A stretch of DNA of 64,000 nucleotides from Pandoraea pulmonicola (GCF_000815105.2 NZ_CP010310.2:1488001-1552000), one strand, 5' to 3'; counted from the stretch's first letter, positions 41,701-50,820 are shown. Notes: generated from the letters alone by a model not told the origin. Numbers and translations are program-made.

Positions 41701-42992
41701 TGGCCGTCGCCATCCCGAATATCTCGAAGTTCGAGAGTCTGGCAGGCGCGCAATTTGCCTTCAAGGGTCGGGCCAACCTGCAACTGACGCTCGCGGGCAC
41801 GGTGGGCAAGCCGCGCCCGACGGGCGAGTTGAGCGCCGACGATCTGGCCGTGCAGATGTTCGACACGGGCGTGAGCGTGAAGGACGGCCGTGTGCGCATC
41901 GCTCTCACGCCGACCGAGATCGTGCTGCGCGACGTGGTCGTGACCGGCGGCGGTGGCGGCACGGCGCGCGCGACCGGCAACGTGCGGCTCGACACGCCCG
42001 AACCGACGCTCGGCGTCACGGTCGCCGCCGACAGGCTGCAACTGTTCGCGGCGCCGGATCGGCAGCTCTCGCTCACCGGCGAGGCGAAGGCCTCGGGCAG
42101 CGGCGATGCGATGGCGGTCACTGGCAAGTTCACCGTGGATCGGGCCCGCTTCGCGTTGCCGCCGACCACGGCGCCCAAGCTCGGCGACGACGTCGTGGTC
42201 GTGCGTGGCGGCGCGCAGGCGCGCACCAAGCCGCTCGATCCGAAAGAGGAAGCCGCGCGCATCAGCGAGAAGCCGACGAGTCGGTTCTCGCCGCACATCA
42301 ACGTCGAGGTCAACCTCGGCCGCGACTTCCGCTTCATCGGCGCAGGGGCCGATCTGCTGCTGCGCGGTAGCATGCGCGTGCAGAGCGATCCGCTCACGCC
42401 GATGCGGGCGACCGGTACCATCACCGTCGCGGAGGGCACGTACGAGGCGTTTGACCGCAAGCTCGCCATCGAGCGTGGGCAGATCAACTTCGTCGGCCCG
42501 CTCGATAATCCGGACATCTACATCCAGGCCATGCGGCGCAATCAGGAAGTCGCCGCTGGGGTGCTGGTCACGGGGACGGTGCGGCAGCCGCGCGTGTCGC
42601 TCGTCTCCGAGCCGAACGTGTCGGACGAAGAGAAGCTGTCGTGGCTGCTGTTCGGTCATGGCCCGGACGGTGCGGGCCTTGGTCAGCGTCAGGCGATGGC
42701 GGGCGCGGCCACGGCGCTGTTGGGGGCGGCGGGCGGCAAGCGCATCATCAAGGACCTGGGCATCGACGAATTCAGCATCGGCACCAGCGACTCGGGCCTC
42801 TCGGACGACGAGCAGGTGGTGAAGGTCGGCAAGGCGATTTCGGACAACTTCGCGCTCGGCTACGAGCAGAGCCTGACGAGCGCGGCGAGTATCGTGAAGA
42901 TTACCTGGCAGGTCTCGCGTCGCTGGCAGCTCGTGCTGCGCACCGGTTCGCTGTCGGGCTTCGACGTGCTGTTCAATCGTCGCTTCGATTGA
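38724..42992 (+). CDS. tamB: Translocation and assembly module inner-membrane protein TamB
   Basis: This 1422-residue AsmA-like protein spans the periplasm. A cytoplasmic Pro-rich N-terminus of ~65 residues leads to one transmembrane helix (LVAALLTVLLVVVLALGALL). A long beta-helical groove follows, and the C-terminal DUF490/TamB domain includes GTITVAEGTYEAFDRKLAIE, GPLDNPDIYIQAMRRNQEV and WLLFGHGP, ending SGFDVLFNRRFD. It bridges lipids or substrates to TamA. The start overlaps the tamA stop, so the pair is translationally coupled. Confidence 0.95.
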   Translation: MTTMPLHSTTPDRLTEGASAAHTGGAGDAREPVLTPPGSAGPSPGHSKPPPGHGDATPPPPPPPKRRRWGRALVAALLTVLLVVVLALGALLWAMSSERGSRWLWQTAVATLGGKLAGDWRGGSLAHGFTVNDVRYVDGATRITASRLESRWQLRLRPLHFTVDKLHAGDVELAFAPSPPPAAPMTLPTSLRLPLGLTLGDVRVAKLTLHSPALVLDDIRLAARSDGMQHTIEVEHLGTPYGDAQANLQLNGRRPFVLGGNVGLQAKAGEIPVALQAKLSGSLDALVVDLSASGEKLAGTAHIAASPFGAVPLSRAQIALDHLNPRDFAAGAPQADLAVQADLRPSPGAKEFRVMGPVSVTNAKPGAIDEGWLPVESLRTEVLLDATRQALTGIELKLAGRALLTGSGELRREKATVTGVAPQAPAGGTAKASAATAASAVAAAPTQGEAAPVPEAMVGGFAFTMRDLDLRALYGKLPATKLGGPLDVKLDAAGQRIALDWRDAARRIAADVALDAKGTTVHALSLDAGNGKVSATGVLENGDIGAYRAQVKLSRFDPAAWYDLYGTAKRGRKNPVASVTGQFDAQGTLRPELALTLKFALQDSVYADLPMSGAGTVKVAGTRLLPSDANLLVAGNKVALRGSFGAPGDRMAVNVDAPALDRLGFGLAGRMHVDGQVSGTMARPVVVATLAADKLALGEHRLEHLAGKIDVSGVLPGAPSDRLNVTLDAQGLRSGVTRLDRLSLALAGTRGAHTLHLKTAGKLREAPIDLSLDAAGAVTNTAGKPGWRGTIQTLENQGVPKIHLAAPWRIEASAASVHLGAAKLVTGAGALSLTNLDYGSGQLKTAGTLDTLDIAQVLRVMQSFTGETPAVASDLVLDGKWDVRTGQRADGFVEIVRRTGDVTLRRGGVNDHVNVTVTGIPELSAEKGGVSARVPLGISDLRARVDLSGQSARATVKAVSSLVGTLDADVQTGLRVANGIPELHDDAPLAGRVAVAIPNISKFESLAGAQFAFKGRANLQLTLAGTVGKPRPTGELSADDLAVQMFDTGVSVKDGRVRIALTPTEIVLRDVVVTGGGGGTARATGNVRLDTPEPTLGVTVAADRLQLFAAPDRQLSLTGEAKASGSGDAMAVTGKFTVDRARFALPPTTAPKLGDDVVVVRGGAQARTKPLDPKEEAARISEKPTSRFSPHINVEVNLGRDFRFIGAGADLLLRGSMRVQSDPLTPMRATGTITVAEGTYEAFDRKLAIERGQINFVGPLDNPDIYIQAMRRNQEVAAGVLVTGTVRQPRVSLVSEPNVSDEEKLSWLLFGHGPDGAGLGQRQAMAGAATALLGAAGGKRIIKDLGIDEFSIGTSDSGLSDDEQVVKVGKAISDNFALGYEQSLTSAASIVKITWQVSRRWQLVLRTGSLSGFDVLFNRRFD

Positions 42993-43027
42993 GGCGGCGC
43001 GGGCCTGAGAGCAAGGAGGGAGTATCG

Positions 43028-43633
43028 ATGAGAACGCCGCTTCGTTCCGTTCATCCGGCGCCATACGCGCGCCGTGGCCTTCGTTGGGGAGTCGCCATGG
43101 GATTGTTTGCGAGTCTGTTGGGACTGTTCGGCTGCGATCAGGAGCAGATCGACAAGGTGCGCGAGAAGGCGCGCGACACGTTCAATGCCGTCAAGCCGGA
43201 CGACATGCTGTTGCGCGACCTGAAGCCCGGGGTGAGCACCGAGGCGCAGGTGCGCGACCAGATGGGCAAGCCCGAAATCGTATGGGAGAACAACGACGGC
43301 TCGCGTCGTCTCGAGTATCCGCGCGCGCCGGGCGGCTTGCGAACGTACATGGTGGACATCGCACCGGACGGCAAGCTGCGTGCCGTGACGCAGGCGCTCA
43401 CCGCGGAGAACTTCGAGCAGGTGCGGCCGGGCATGACGCAGGACGACGTGCGGCGCTTGCTCGGCAAGCCGACGAGCGTTGCGGAGTACCGTCTGAAGAA
43501 GGAGACGGTGTGGAGTTGGCGTTGGCTCGAGGACGGCGTGAATACGCCCGGCCTGTTCAACGCGCATTTCGGGCCGGACGGCCGCGTGAGCGTGACCTCG
43601 CGCTCGCCAGACCCGTCGTCGGAACGTCCCTGA
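43028..43633 (+). CDS. SmpA/OmlA (BamE-like) domain lipoprotein
   Basis: The 201-residue product has a signal peptide and lipobox LGLFGC (Cys about residue 36). It has two copies of the OmlA/SmpA fold: residues ~60-120 (LLRDLKPGVSTEAQVRDQMG) and ~130-190 (VRPGMTQDDVRRLLGKPTSV). It lies 35 bases after tamB on the same strand, which suggests an outer-membrane assembly role. BamE itself has one domain, so this is a two-domain relative and not necessarily BamE. Confidence 0.88.
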   Translation: MRTPLRSVHPAPYARRGLRWGVAMGLFASLLGLFGCDQEQIDKVREKARDTFNAVKPDDMLLRDLKPGVSTEAQVRDQMGKPEIVWENNDGSRRLEYPRAPGGLRTYMVDIAPDGKLRAVTQALTAENFEQVRPGMTQDDVRRLLGKPTSVAEYRLKKETVWSWRWLEDGVNTPGLFNAHFGPDGRVSVTSRSPDPSSERP

Positions 43634-43648
43634 GTCGCCTGAATTGCG

Positions 43649-43918
43649 TTATCGCGAGCGGGCGGCGTCTGCCGTGCCTGCGCCACTTGCCGCACCCGCC
43701 GTGCCGGTCGACGCGTGACGGTGGCGATTCGCCACCATGCGTTCGTGCAGACGCGTGATGATGCGGCTGCCCGTCTTCTCGAACGCAAACGGCAGCAGCG
43801 CGTGCACGAGGCAGGCCAGGCAGGCGCCCAGCAGCGGCAGGGCGAACGAGAGTGCCGAACCCATGTGCTGGAGATAGTTTTCGCCGACAGAGGCTGGATG
43901 CTGGGTGAAAATTTTCAT
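43649..43918 (-). CDS. Small membrane protein (DUF6356-like)
   Basis: The 89-residue protein starts MKIFTQHPASVGENYLQHMG, with one long hydrophobic stretch (LSFALPLLGACLACLVHALLP) and then FEKTGSRIITRLHERMV. I recognise the family pattern (short proteins annotated as DUF6356 or, without support, capsule biosynthesis), but no function is known. It is divergent from the Lrp-type gene and converges with the lipoprotein gene. The Ala/Gly-rich C-terminal tail is low complexity. Confidence 0.75.
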   Translation of the reverse strand: MKIFTQHPASVGENYLQHMGSALSFALPLLGACLACLVHALLPFAFEKTGSRIITRLHERMVANRHRHASTGTAGAASGAGTADAARSR

Positions 43919-43949
43919 ATCGACCTCTATTTTTGGAATGTTTCTGAAG

Positions 43950-43972
43950 TTTACCTTCGTAAGGAAGGTAAA
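43950..43972. promoter_or_regulatory. Inverted repeat operator candidate between divergent genes
   Basis: TTTACCTTC, five bases, GAAGGTAAA: a perfect 9-bp-arm inverted repeat in the AT-rich 116-bp gap between the small membrane protein gene (minus) and the Lrp-type regulator (plus). It is a good candidate autoregulatory site for that regulator. Confidence 0.65.
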
Positions 43973-44034
43973 GGCTTTCAAAAATATCGCCGAATCGGGT
44001 AGGATTTGGAAAAATTTTCCTCGGAGAGGCTGTT

Positions 44035-44496
44035 GTGGACAAAACCGATCTCGCGATTCTGGAAAACCTGCAAGAAGATGCCTCGCGGTCGTTGGGTGAG
44101 CTGGCCGAGGCCGTGCACCTGTCGCCCACGCCGTGTTGGCGGCGCGTGCAGCGCCTGCGCGAGAGCGGTGTGATCACCGGGCAGGTGACGCTGTGCGATC
44201 CGCAGCAACTCGACCTGCGCGTTACCGCGTTCGTCTTCATCAAGGCGGCGACGCACAGCGAGGACTGGATGCTGCGCTTCGTGGAGGGCGCGCGCGAGTT
44301 GCCCGAGATCGTCGAAATTCACCGCATGGCCGGCGAGATCGACTACCTGCTCAAGGTCTACCTGCCCGACATCGCGGCCTACGATCGCTTCTACAAGAAG
44401 CTCATCCGCGTGGCCGACCTGCAGGACATCAGCGCGAGCTTTTCGATGGAGACGGTCAAGTTCACCACGGCGCTGCCCGTGGAGCATCTGCGTTAA
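44035..44496 (+). CDS. Lrp/AsnC family transcriptional regulator
   Basis: The 153-residue protein has an N-terminal helix-turn-helix (SLGELAEAVHLSPTPCWRRVQRL in two helices, residues ~20-45) and a C-terminal RAM ligand-binding domain (VTAFVFIKAA, EIVEIHRMAGEIDYLLKVYL). It starts at GTG 44035 with the ribosome site GGAGAGG. Such proteins form octamers and sense amino acids. The target is probably its own region and the divergent gene. Confidence 0.92.
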   Translation: MDKTDLAILENLQEDASRSLGELAEAVHLSPTPCWRRVQRLRESGVITGQVTLCDPQQLDLRVTAFVFIKAATHSEDWMLRFVEGARELPEIVEIHRMAGEIDYLLKVYLPDIAAYDRFYKKLIRVADLQDISASFSMETVKFTTALPVEHLR

Positions 44497-44578
44497 GCGT
44501 TGTCGCCGGGGGCGTCGCCACCTTCGTCGATAGGCGTCGGGAGCGTGGCGCGGCGCCACATTATTTGGGACGCGTTTC

Positions 44579-45307
44579 ATGGCTCAGAACATCTACGACA
44601 ACCCGGACTTCTTCGCCGGCTACAGCCAACTGCCCCGCCAGGTCCATGGTCTGGACGGTGCACCGGAATGGCCCGCCATCCGCGCGATGCTGCCGGACGT
44701 GCGCGACAAGCGCGTCGTCGATCTCGGCTGCGGATTCGGCTGGGCGTCGCGCTGGTTGCGCGAGCAGGGCGCGAGCGCCGTACTCGGCATCGATCTCTCG
44801 CAAAACATGATCGATCGTGCGAAGGCCGCCACGCACGACGACGCCATCGAGTACCGCATCGCGGATATCGAGACGCTTGAACTCCCGCCGGCGTCGTTCG
44901 ATCTGGCATACAGCGCGTTGACGTTCCACTACGTGCGCGATTTTTCGCGCCTGGTGCGCACGATTCACAACGCCCTGGCGCCGGGCGCCGACTTTGTCTT
45001 CACGATCGAGCATCCCGTGTACATGGCGGCGGCGCATCCGCACTGGATCGCCGACGAGGACGGCCGCAAGACGTGGCCGGTCAACGGGTACGCCGTGGAA
45101 GGGGAGCGTCGCACCGACTGGTTCGCGAAGGGCGTGCTGAAGTACCACCGTACGCTTGCCACGACGCTCAATGCCCTGACCGACGCGGGTTTTGGTCTGC
45201 GCAGAATCGAGGAATTCGCTCCGACGCCTGAGCAGGTCCGGCAGACGCCCGCGCTTGCGGAGGAACTGGAGCGTCCGATGATACTGATGGTGTCGGCCTC
45301 GCGCTAA
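44579..45307 (+). CDS. Class I SAM-dependent methyltransferase
   Basis: This is a 242-residue UbiE/BioC-like methyltransferase. Motif I is VVDLGCGFGWASRWLRE; the acidic loop follows in LGIDLSQNMIDRA. Motif II lies in FDLAYSALTFHYV, and a post-domain reads FVFTIEHPVYMAAAHPHWI. The start MAQNIYDNPDFFAGYSQL is typical of small-molecule methyltransferases in Burkholderiales. The acceptor cannot be predicted. It is 82 bases downstream of the Lrp-type gene. Confidence 0.87.
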   Translation: MAQNIYDNPDFFAGYSQLPRQVHGLDGAPEWPAIRAMLPDVRDKRVVDLGCGFGWASRWLREQGASAVLGIDLSQNMIDRAKAATHDDAIEYRIADIETLELPPASFDLAYSALTFHYVRDFSRLVRTIHNALAPGADFVFTIEHPVYMAAAHPHWIADEDGRKTWPVNGYAVEGERRTDWFAKGVLKYHRTLATTLNALTDAGFGLRRIEEFAPTPEQVRQTPALAEELERPMILMVSASR

Positions 45308-45380
45308 GCCCATTCACGCGCCCGCTGACACATGTGGACGCCCGTCGGCGCTTATCGCACGAATCCATTGCACAAAGCAA

Positions 45381-45418
45381 ACACCCCGGCGGCGGAAGGG
45401 ATCCGTCGTCCGGGGTGT
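45381..45418 (-). terminator. metG terminator
   Basis: The stem ACACCCCGG / CCGGGGTGT is extended by partly paired inner bases. On the minus strand it is followed by TTTGCTTTG. It lies 65 bases beyond the metG stop. Confidence 0.75.
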
Positions 45419-45482
45419 CCGGTGGGCGACGCGCAGGTGCCGGCGGCCGACACCGCGTGGCCCGCGCGTATGCGCGAGTGCC

Positions 45483-47591
45483 TTACTTCACACGCATACC
45501 AGGCTTCGCGCCGTTGTGCGGCTCGAGGATGTAGATGCCGGGCTCGGCCTTCTCGTCGGCGGCCGAGGCGGCGAGCACCATGCCTTCGGACAGGCCGAAC
45601 TTCATCTTGCGCGGCGCGAGGTTGGCTACCATCACCGTGAGCTTGCCCACGAGCGCCTCCGGCTGCGGATACGCCGACTTGATGCCGGAGAAGACGTTGC
45701 GCGTTTGCGCTTCGCCCACGTCGAGCGTCAGTTGCAGAAGCTTGTCGGAGCCTTCCACCGCCTTGCAATCGACGATGCGCGCAATGCGCAGATCGATCTT
45801 CGCGAAGTCGTCGATGGTGATGAAGCCGTCGCCCTCGGCCGTCTTTTCCGCCTTTGCGGTTTCCTTCGTCCCCTTCGCTGCCTTGCCCTTGTCCGCCGCG
45901 TCGGCTGCCGCCGTCGGGGCGGCCGCTTGCAGCGAGTCGCGGTTGGCGGCGAGCAACGCCTCGACCTGCTTGCCCTCGACGCGCGTCATCAGGTGCTTGT
46001 ACGCGGTGATCGCGGTGTCGGCGGTGAGCGGGCGCTCCACGTCCTGCCACGTTTGCGGGGCGATGCTCAGGAAGCGCTCCACCGCCTCGGCGGTCACCGG
46101 CAGGACCGGCTTGAGATACAGCGTGAGCAGGCGGAAGGCCTCCAGACACACCGAGCATGCCTCGTGCAGCGCGGCCGCCTGCGCCGGATCCTTGGCCAGA
46201 TCCCACGGCTTGACCGTGTCGACGTAGCCGTTGACCGCATCGGCCTGTTCCATCACGAGACGCAGCGCCTTGCCGAATTCGCGTGCCTCGTAGTGCGCGG
46301 CGATCTGCGCGGCCACACCGCGCAGCTGCGTCAGCAGCTCATGCTGCATGGCGTGCGCCGACACGCGACCGTCGAAACGCTTGATCAGGAAGCCCGCCGC
46401 GCGGCTCGCGATGTTGACGTACTTGCCGACCAGATCGCTGTTCACGCGTGCAATGAAGTCATCGAGGTTCAGGTCGATGTCTTCCATCGTGTTGCCGAGC
46501 TTCGCGCCGATGTAGTAGCGCAGCCATTCCGGGTTCAGGCCGGTGTCGATGAAGCTCTGCGCCGTGATGAACGTGCCGCGCGACTTCGACATCTTCTGGC
46601 CGTCCACGGTGAGGAAGCCGTGGGCGTACACGTTGGTCGGCGTGCGATGGCCCGAGAATTCGAGCATCGCGGGCCAGAACAGCGTGTGGAAGTACAGGAT
46701 GTCCTTGCCGATGAAGTGGTACTGCTCGGTGCTCGAACCCGGTTTCACCCACTCCTCGAAGTTCAGCCCGCGCTTCGCGCACAGGTTCCTGAAGCTCGCG
46801 TAGTACCCGACCGGGGCGTCCAGCCAGACGTAGAAGTACTTGCCGGGGGCGCCGGGAATCTCGAAGCCGAAGTAGGGCGCATCGCGCGAGATGTCCCAGT
46901 CGGCCAGCGTCGACTCGCCGTCTTCGCCGAGCCATTCCTTCATCTTGTTGGCCGCTTCGGGCTGCGCGAGGCCAGCCACCCACTTGCGCAGGAACTGCTC
47001 GCAACGTTTGTCCGAGAGCTTGAAGAAGTAGTGCGTGGACGTCTTGCGCACCGGCGTGGCGCCCGAGACGACCGAGTACGGGTTGATCAGGTCGGTCGGC
47101 GCGTAGGTCGAACCGCACACCTCGCATGAGTCGCCGTACTGGTCCTTCGCGCCGCACTTCGGGCACTCGCCCTTGATGAAGCGGTCCGGCAGGAACATTT
47201 CCTTGACCGGGTCATACGCCTGTTCGATATCGCGCGCCTCGATGAGGCCCTGTTCCTTGAGCGCGAGATAGACGCTTTCGGACAATTCGCGGTTTTCTTC
47301 GGAATCGGTCGAATAGTAGTTGTCGAACGAGATGCCGAAGCTGTCGAAGTCGCGCTTGTGTTCCTTCCAGACACGCTCGATCAACTGCTTGGGCGTGAGC
47401 CCTTCCTTTTCGGCGCGCAGCATGACGGGCGTGCCATGCGTGTCGTCCGCGCCGACGTAGTACACCTCATGCCCCTGCATTCGCATGTGCCGCACCCAGA
47501 TGTCGGTCTGGATGTACTCGACCAGGTGACCGATGTGAATCTGGCCATTGGCGTACGGCAGGGCGGAGGTGACGAGAATGCGGCGGGACAT
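45483..47591 (-). CDS. metG: Methionyl-tRNA synthetase
   Basis: The 702-residue class I synthetase charges tRNA-Met. It has the nucleotide-binding HIGH form ([19 protein letters not shown]) and a zinc knuckle with [18 protein letters not shown]. The KMSKS loop reads [13 protein letters not shown]. The C-terminal EMAP/OB dimerisation domain ([20 protein letters not shown]) is joined by an Ala/Lys-rich linker. The length is typical of the dimeric, tRNA-binding-tail type. Confidence 0.98.
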   Translation of the reverse strand: MSRRILVTSALPYANGQIHIGHLVEYIQTDIWVRHMRMQGHEVYYVGADDTHGTPVMLRAEKEGLTPKQLIERVWKEHKRDFDSFGISFDNYYSTDSEENRELSESVYLALKEQGLIEARDIEQAYDPVKEMFLPDRFIKGECPKCGAKDQYGDSCEVCGSTYAPTDLINPYSVVSGATPVRKTSTHYFFKLSDKRCEQFLRKWVAGLAQPEAANKMKEWLGEDGESTLADWDISRDAPYFGFEIPGAPGKYFYVWLDAPVGYYASFRNLCAKRGLNFEEWVKPGSSTEQYHFIGKDILYFHTLFWPAMLEFSGHRTPTNVYAHGFLTVDGQKMSKSRGTFITAQSFIDTGLNPEWLRYYIGAKLGNTMEDIDLNLDDFIARVNSDLVGKYVNIASRAAGFLIKRFDGRVSAHAMQHELLTQLRGVAAQIAAHYEAREFGKALRLVMEQADAVNGYVDTVKPWDLAKDPAQAAALHEACSVCLEAFRLLTLYLKPVLPVTAEAVERFLSIAPQTWQDVERPLTADTAITAYKHLMTRVEGKQVEALLAANRDSLQAAAPTAAADAADKGKAAKGTKETAKAEKTAEGDGFITIDDFAKIDLRIARIVDCKAVEGSDKLLQLTLDVGEAQTRNVFSGIKSAYPQPEALVGKLTVMVANLAPRKMKFGLSEGMVLAASAADEKAEPGIYILEPHNGAKPGMRVK

Positions 47592-47719
47592 GGGGATCGA
47601 GTCTGCTGTTGAAGAAACCGGGAAAGGTCGATTCTAGCAGGCAGGCGGCGTGGTCGCCCAAATGGTGCGTCGGAAGCGCCGAGGTGATCGCGGGGGCGCC
47701 GGCACACATCGTGCGGCCA

Positions 47720-47747
47720 AAAAAAAGCCGGAACGAGAGGTTCCGGC
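47720..47747 (-). terminator. Intrinsic terminator with U-tract, possible end of a small RNA
   Basis: On the minus strand: GCCGGAAC, a 5-base loop, GTTCCGGC, then eight T. It lies 165 bases beyond the terminator of the OmpA-type gene, so it probably ends a separate short transcript. Confidence 0.8.
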
Positions 47748-47911
47748 AGAACTAGGCACACGTAACGTCAATAACAAAGAGGAGATGGAAGCGCCCACGG
47801 TAGGCACTTCCGAAGGGTCTGAGCGATGTCATGCCGGATTAGTTCAACGGATCGGCCGACTTTCGATGCTGCATTGCAACATGCGGGCCGGCTGTCAGTG
47901 GCCGAAAAGCA

Positions 47912-47935
47912 ACATGCCCGGCGAACCGGGCATGT
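47912..47935 (-). terminator. Terminator of the OmpA-type lipoprotein gene
   Basis: ACATGCCCGG / CCGGGCATGT stem with a 4-base loop, followed on the minus strand by TGCTTTTC. Confidence 0.8.
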
Positions 47936-47985
47936 GCGTGAGGCAGGAGAAGATGTCTTCGACGATGTGATGCGCCGAAAGACGA

Positions 47986-48645
47986 TCAGCCGCGCGGCAT
48001 CGGCTGATTCGGCGCGTGCAGCAGGATTTCCACGCGGCGGTTCTGCGCGCGGCCCTCGGGGGTGGCGTCCGAGGCGACCGGCTGGCTCGACGCCACGCCG
48101 GTGGCGCTCAGACGGTTGGCGGCGACGCCGCGGCTGACCAGATACTCGGCGACGTTGGACGCACGTCTTTGCGACAGCGGTATGTTGATGCGATCGCCGC
48201 CCGTGCTGTCGGTATGGCCCACGATGTTGGCCGTGATGCCGGGGTTCTGGTTGAGCGACGTGGCAACGTCGTCGAGCACGGCGCGGAAGTTCGGCTTGAT
48301 GACCGCGCGCCCCGTGTCGAAGGTGACGTCGCTCGGCACGGCGACCTTGAGCGAGCCGTCGGGCTGTTCGGAGATCGTGGTGCCGGTGCCGGCGGTGTGG
48401 CCGCCGAGCATGTTCTTGATGGATTGCCAGTTGTAACCGGTCGCACCGCCCGCGGCAGCGCCCACGGCGGCGCCGATCAGCGTGCCGGCGGTGTCGCCCC
48501 CGATGAGGTTGCCAAGACCCGCCCCGACCGCGGCGCCGACACCGGTGCCCACAGCCGTGTTGGTGCCCTGCGGCGTCTGGCAGCCGGCCAGCAGCGCGGC
48601 GGCGGCCAGGACAAGTGCGGAAGCGTGCAGAGTGTTCTTGTTCAT
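47986..48645 (-). CDS. OmpA-family peptidoglycan-binding lipoprotein
   Basis: The 219-residue product has a signal peptide and lipobox (ALLAGC, Cys about residue 22). A glycine-zipper segment (GVGAAVGAGLGNLIGGD, residues ~35-75) follows, and then a C-terminal OmpA domain with NIVGHTDSTGGDRINIPLSQ and the arginine of RRASNVAEYL. It anchors the outer membrane to peptidoglycan, in the YiaD/Pal-like group. The start ATG 48645 fits the signal peptide. It is a single gene with its own terminator. Confidence 0.92.
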   Translation of the reverse strand: MNKNTLHASALVLAAAALLAGCQTPQGTNTAVGTGVGAAVGAGLGNLIGGDTAGTLIGAAVGAAAGGATGYNWQSIKNMLGGHTAGTGTTISEQPDGSLKVAVPSDVTFDTGRAVIKPNFRAVLDDVATSLNQNPGITANIVGHTDSTGGDRINIPLSQRRASNVAEYLVSRGVAANRLSATGVASSQPVASDATPEGRAQNRRVEILLHAPNQPMPRG

Positions 48646-48920
48646 TTGAGGCTCCTTATCGATTAGCCAAGCAGTGATGAAACACGCGCGAGCACGTCGT
48701 CGAAGCACGCGCAGACCGCAGGGGTTTTAAACCGGCAGCTGCGCCGTCTCTTACAATAGCGCCGAGTGTCAACCGCAGGCAAGGACAGTTTGCCGCGACG
48801 GCTGGTCCCCATAATGCGCGCGCCTCGCATGCTAATCGAGAGCGCGCGCCATGATTGTTACAAGTTGTTAGCGCCGTGCCGGGCATGTTCCGGCGCGCCT
48901 GGACGGAGCGAGATAGCCAC

Positions 48921-50003
48921 ATGGAAGTTGCCCAGATCAATGAAGTACTGCGTAGCATCGTCGACCCCGATACGGGGCTCGATCTGATCGCCGGAAAATA
49001 TGTGAAGCAGGTCGCGGCGGAGCACGGCCACGTCGGTATCCAGATCGAATTCGGCTATCCGGCCAGGAGCCAGTTCGACGCCATGCGCGCGCGCATCACC
49101 GACGCCGTCGGCAAGCTGCCCGGCGTCGAGCGCGTGGCCGTCGAAATCGGTCAGAAGATCGTCTCGCACGCCGTGCAGCGCGGTGTGAAGCTGCTGCCCA
49201 ACGTGAAGAACATCGTCGCGGTGGCCTCGGGCAAGGGCGGCGTGGGCAAGAGCACCACGGCCGTGAACCTCGCGCTCGCGCTCGCGGCCGAAGGCGCCAA
49301 CGTCGGCATTCTTGATGCCGACATCTACGGCCCCTCGCTGCCCACGCTGCTGGGCATTCACGGCAAGCCGGAATCGAAGGACGGCAAGACGCTCGAGCCG
49401 ATGATCGGCCATGGCCTGCAGGCGAGCTCCATCGGATTCCTGATCGAACCGGACAACCCGATGGTCTGGCGCGGCCCGATGGTCACCCAGGCGCTCGAAC
49501 AATTGCTCAATCAGACGAACTGGAAGGATCTCGACTACCTCATCGTCGACATGCCGCCGGGCACGGGCGACATCCAGCTCACGCTTGCGCAGAAGGTGCC
49601 GGTCACGGGTGCGGTCATCGTGACTACGCCGCAGGACCTGGCGCTGCTCGACGCGCGCAAGGGGCTCAAGATGTTCGAGAAGGTCGGCGTGCCGATTCTG
49701 GGTCTCATCGAGAACATGAGCGTGCATATCTGCTCGAACTGCGGCCACGAGGAGCCGATCTTCGGCGTGGGCGGCGGCGAGCGCATGAGCCACGACTTCG
49801 ACGTCGATCTGCTCGGCAAGCTGCCGCTGGAGATGAGCATCCGCGTGCATGCCGACGCGGGCATGCCGAGCGTGGTCGGCGACCCGGACGGCCCCGTGGC
49901 GGCCCGCTACAAGGCCATTGCGCGCAAGGTAGCGGTGAAGATCGCGGCCAGGCAGAAGGACATGACGAGCAAGTTCCCGTCGATCGTCGTCCAGAACACG
50001 TAA
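48921..50003 (+). CDS. apbC: Iron-sulfur cluster carrier protein (Mrp/NBP35 family)
   Basis: This is a 360-residue P-loop ATPase with an N-terminal MIP18-like domain (residues ~1-90). The ATPase core shows [51 protein letters not shown] and the cluster-ligand [12 protein letters not shown]. It transfers Fe-S clusters to apoproteins. The start ATG 48921 gives the family N-terminus; the upstream frame is not conserved-looking. Confidence 0.95.
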   Translation: MEVAQINEVLRSIVDPDTGLDLIAGKYVKQVAAEHGHVGIQIEFGYPARSQFDAMRARITDAVGKLPGVERVAVEIGQKIVSHAVQRGVKLLPNVKNIVAVASGKGGVGKSTTAVNLALALAAEGANVGILDADIYGPSLPTLLGIHGKPESKDGKTLEPMIGHGLQASSIGFLIEPDNPMVWRGPMVTQALEQLLNQTNWKDLDYLIVDMPPGTGDIQLTLAQKVPVTGAVIVTTPQDLALLDARKGLKMFEKVGVPILGLIENMSVHICSNCGHEEPIFGVGGGERMSHDFDVDLLGKLPLEMSIRVHADAGMPSVVGDPDGPVAARYKAIARKVAVKIAARQKDMTSKFPSIVVQNT

Positions 50004-50146
50004 CCGGCACGGCCGCCGGGCTTCGGGCGCGTGCGGGGCGCCCGCAAAGCCCCGCACGGGGCGGTCGGACCGAAAACCTCACCGCACCGCAACAATCGCG
50101 TAAAATACGCCCACTTTTCACGTACCACGCCCATTCAGGCCCACAC

Positions 50147-50716
50147 ATGAGCATCAAGTCCGACAAATGGATCCGGCGTATGGCCGAGGAGCACGGCATG
50201 ATCGAGCCCTTCGAGCCGTCGCAGATCCGGTATTCCCAGGACGGGCAAAAGATCGTCAGCTACGGCACGTCGAGTTACGGCTACGATATCCGCTGTGCGG
50301 CCGAATTCAAGATCTTCACGAACATCAATTCGACGATCGTCGATCCGAAGAACTTCGACGAGAAGTCGTTCGTCGATTTCTCGGGCGACGTGTGCATCAT
50401 TCCGCCGAACTCCTTCGCGCTGGCGCGCACCGTCGAGTACTTCCGCATTCCGCGCAACGTGCTGACCGTGTGCCTGGGCAAATCGACGTATGCCCGTTGC
50501 GGCATCATCGTGAACGTGACGCCGTTCGAGCCGGAATGGGAGGGCTACGTGACGCTGGAATTCTCGAACACGACGCCGCTGCCGGCGAAGATCTACGCCA
50601 ACGAAGGCGTGGCGCAGGTGCTGTTCTTCGAATCCGACGAAGTCTGCGAGACCTCGTACAAGGATCGCGGCGGCAAGTACCAGGGACAGCGTGGCGTCAC
50701 GCTGCCGAAAACCTAG
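50147..50716 (+). CDS. dcd: dCTP deaminase
   Basis: The 189-residue enzyme makes dUTP from dCTP for thymidylate synthesis. Motifs: [54 protein letters not shown] and the nucleotide-binding C-terminus [15 protein letters not shown]. The length and start are standard. It is followed by a terminator-like hairpin in front of the decarboxylase gene. Confidence 0.97.
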   Translation: MSIKSDKWIRRMAEEHGMIEPFEPSQIRYSQDGQKIVSYGTSSYGYDIRCAAEFKIFTNINSTIVDPKNFDEKSFVDFSGDVCIIPPNSFALARTVEYFRIPRNVLTVCLGKSTYARCGIIVNVTPFEPEWEGYVTLEFSNTTPLPAKIYANEGVAQVLFFESDEVCETSYKDRGGKYQGQRGVTLPKT

Positions 50717-50770
50717 CCCCTTACACTCGACTCGCCGCCGGTGAGCATCCTCTTTACTGCAATGCCCAAG

Positions 50771-50806
50771 AGCCACGGCCATGTCGGACCGTGGCTCGTT
50801 CTTTTG
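50771..50806 (+). terminator. Terminator or attenuator between dcd and the decarboxylase gene
   Basis: AGCCACGG / CCGTGGCT stem (50771-50778 and 50789-50796) with a 10-base loop, then CGTTCTTTTG. It ends only 15-25 bases before the decarboxylase ATG, so it also sits in that gene's leader. Confidence 0.75.
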
Positions 50807-50820
50807 TCGAAGGAACGCCA

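Larger units (their letters stand above)
47592..47985. other. metG-ompA-like intergenic region with two terminators
   Basis: The 394-bp gap contains two minus-strand terminators (47720-47747 and 47912-47935). The sequence between them, read on the minus strand, includes CATCTCCTCTTTG, an anti-Shine-Dalgarno-like pyrimidine stretch, and could be a small RNA. On the plus strand an ATG at 47785 follows a perfect AAAGAGGAG but its 61-codon frame shows no protein-like features. Confidence 0.4.

Noticed and set aside
47785..47970. A 61-codon plus-strand ORF with a perfect ribosome site
   Set aside because: It runs across the OmpA-type gene terminator and has no hydrophobic, motif or composition signal; the purine stretch is better explained as the complement of a pyrimidine-rich RNA.
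50041..50065. GC-rich hairpin between apbC and dcd as a terminator
   Set aside because: The GCCCCGCACGGGGC stem has no T-run on the plus strand, so I do not call it.
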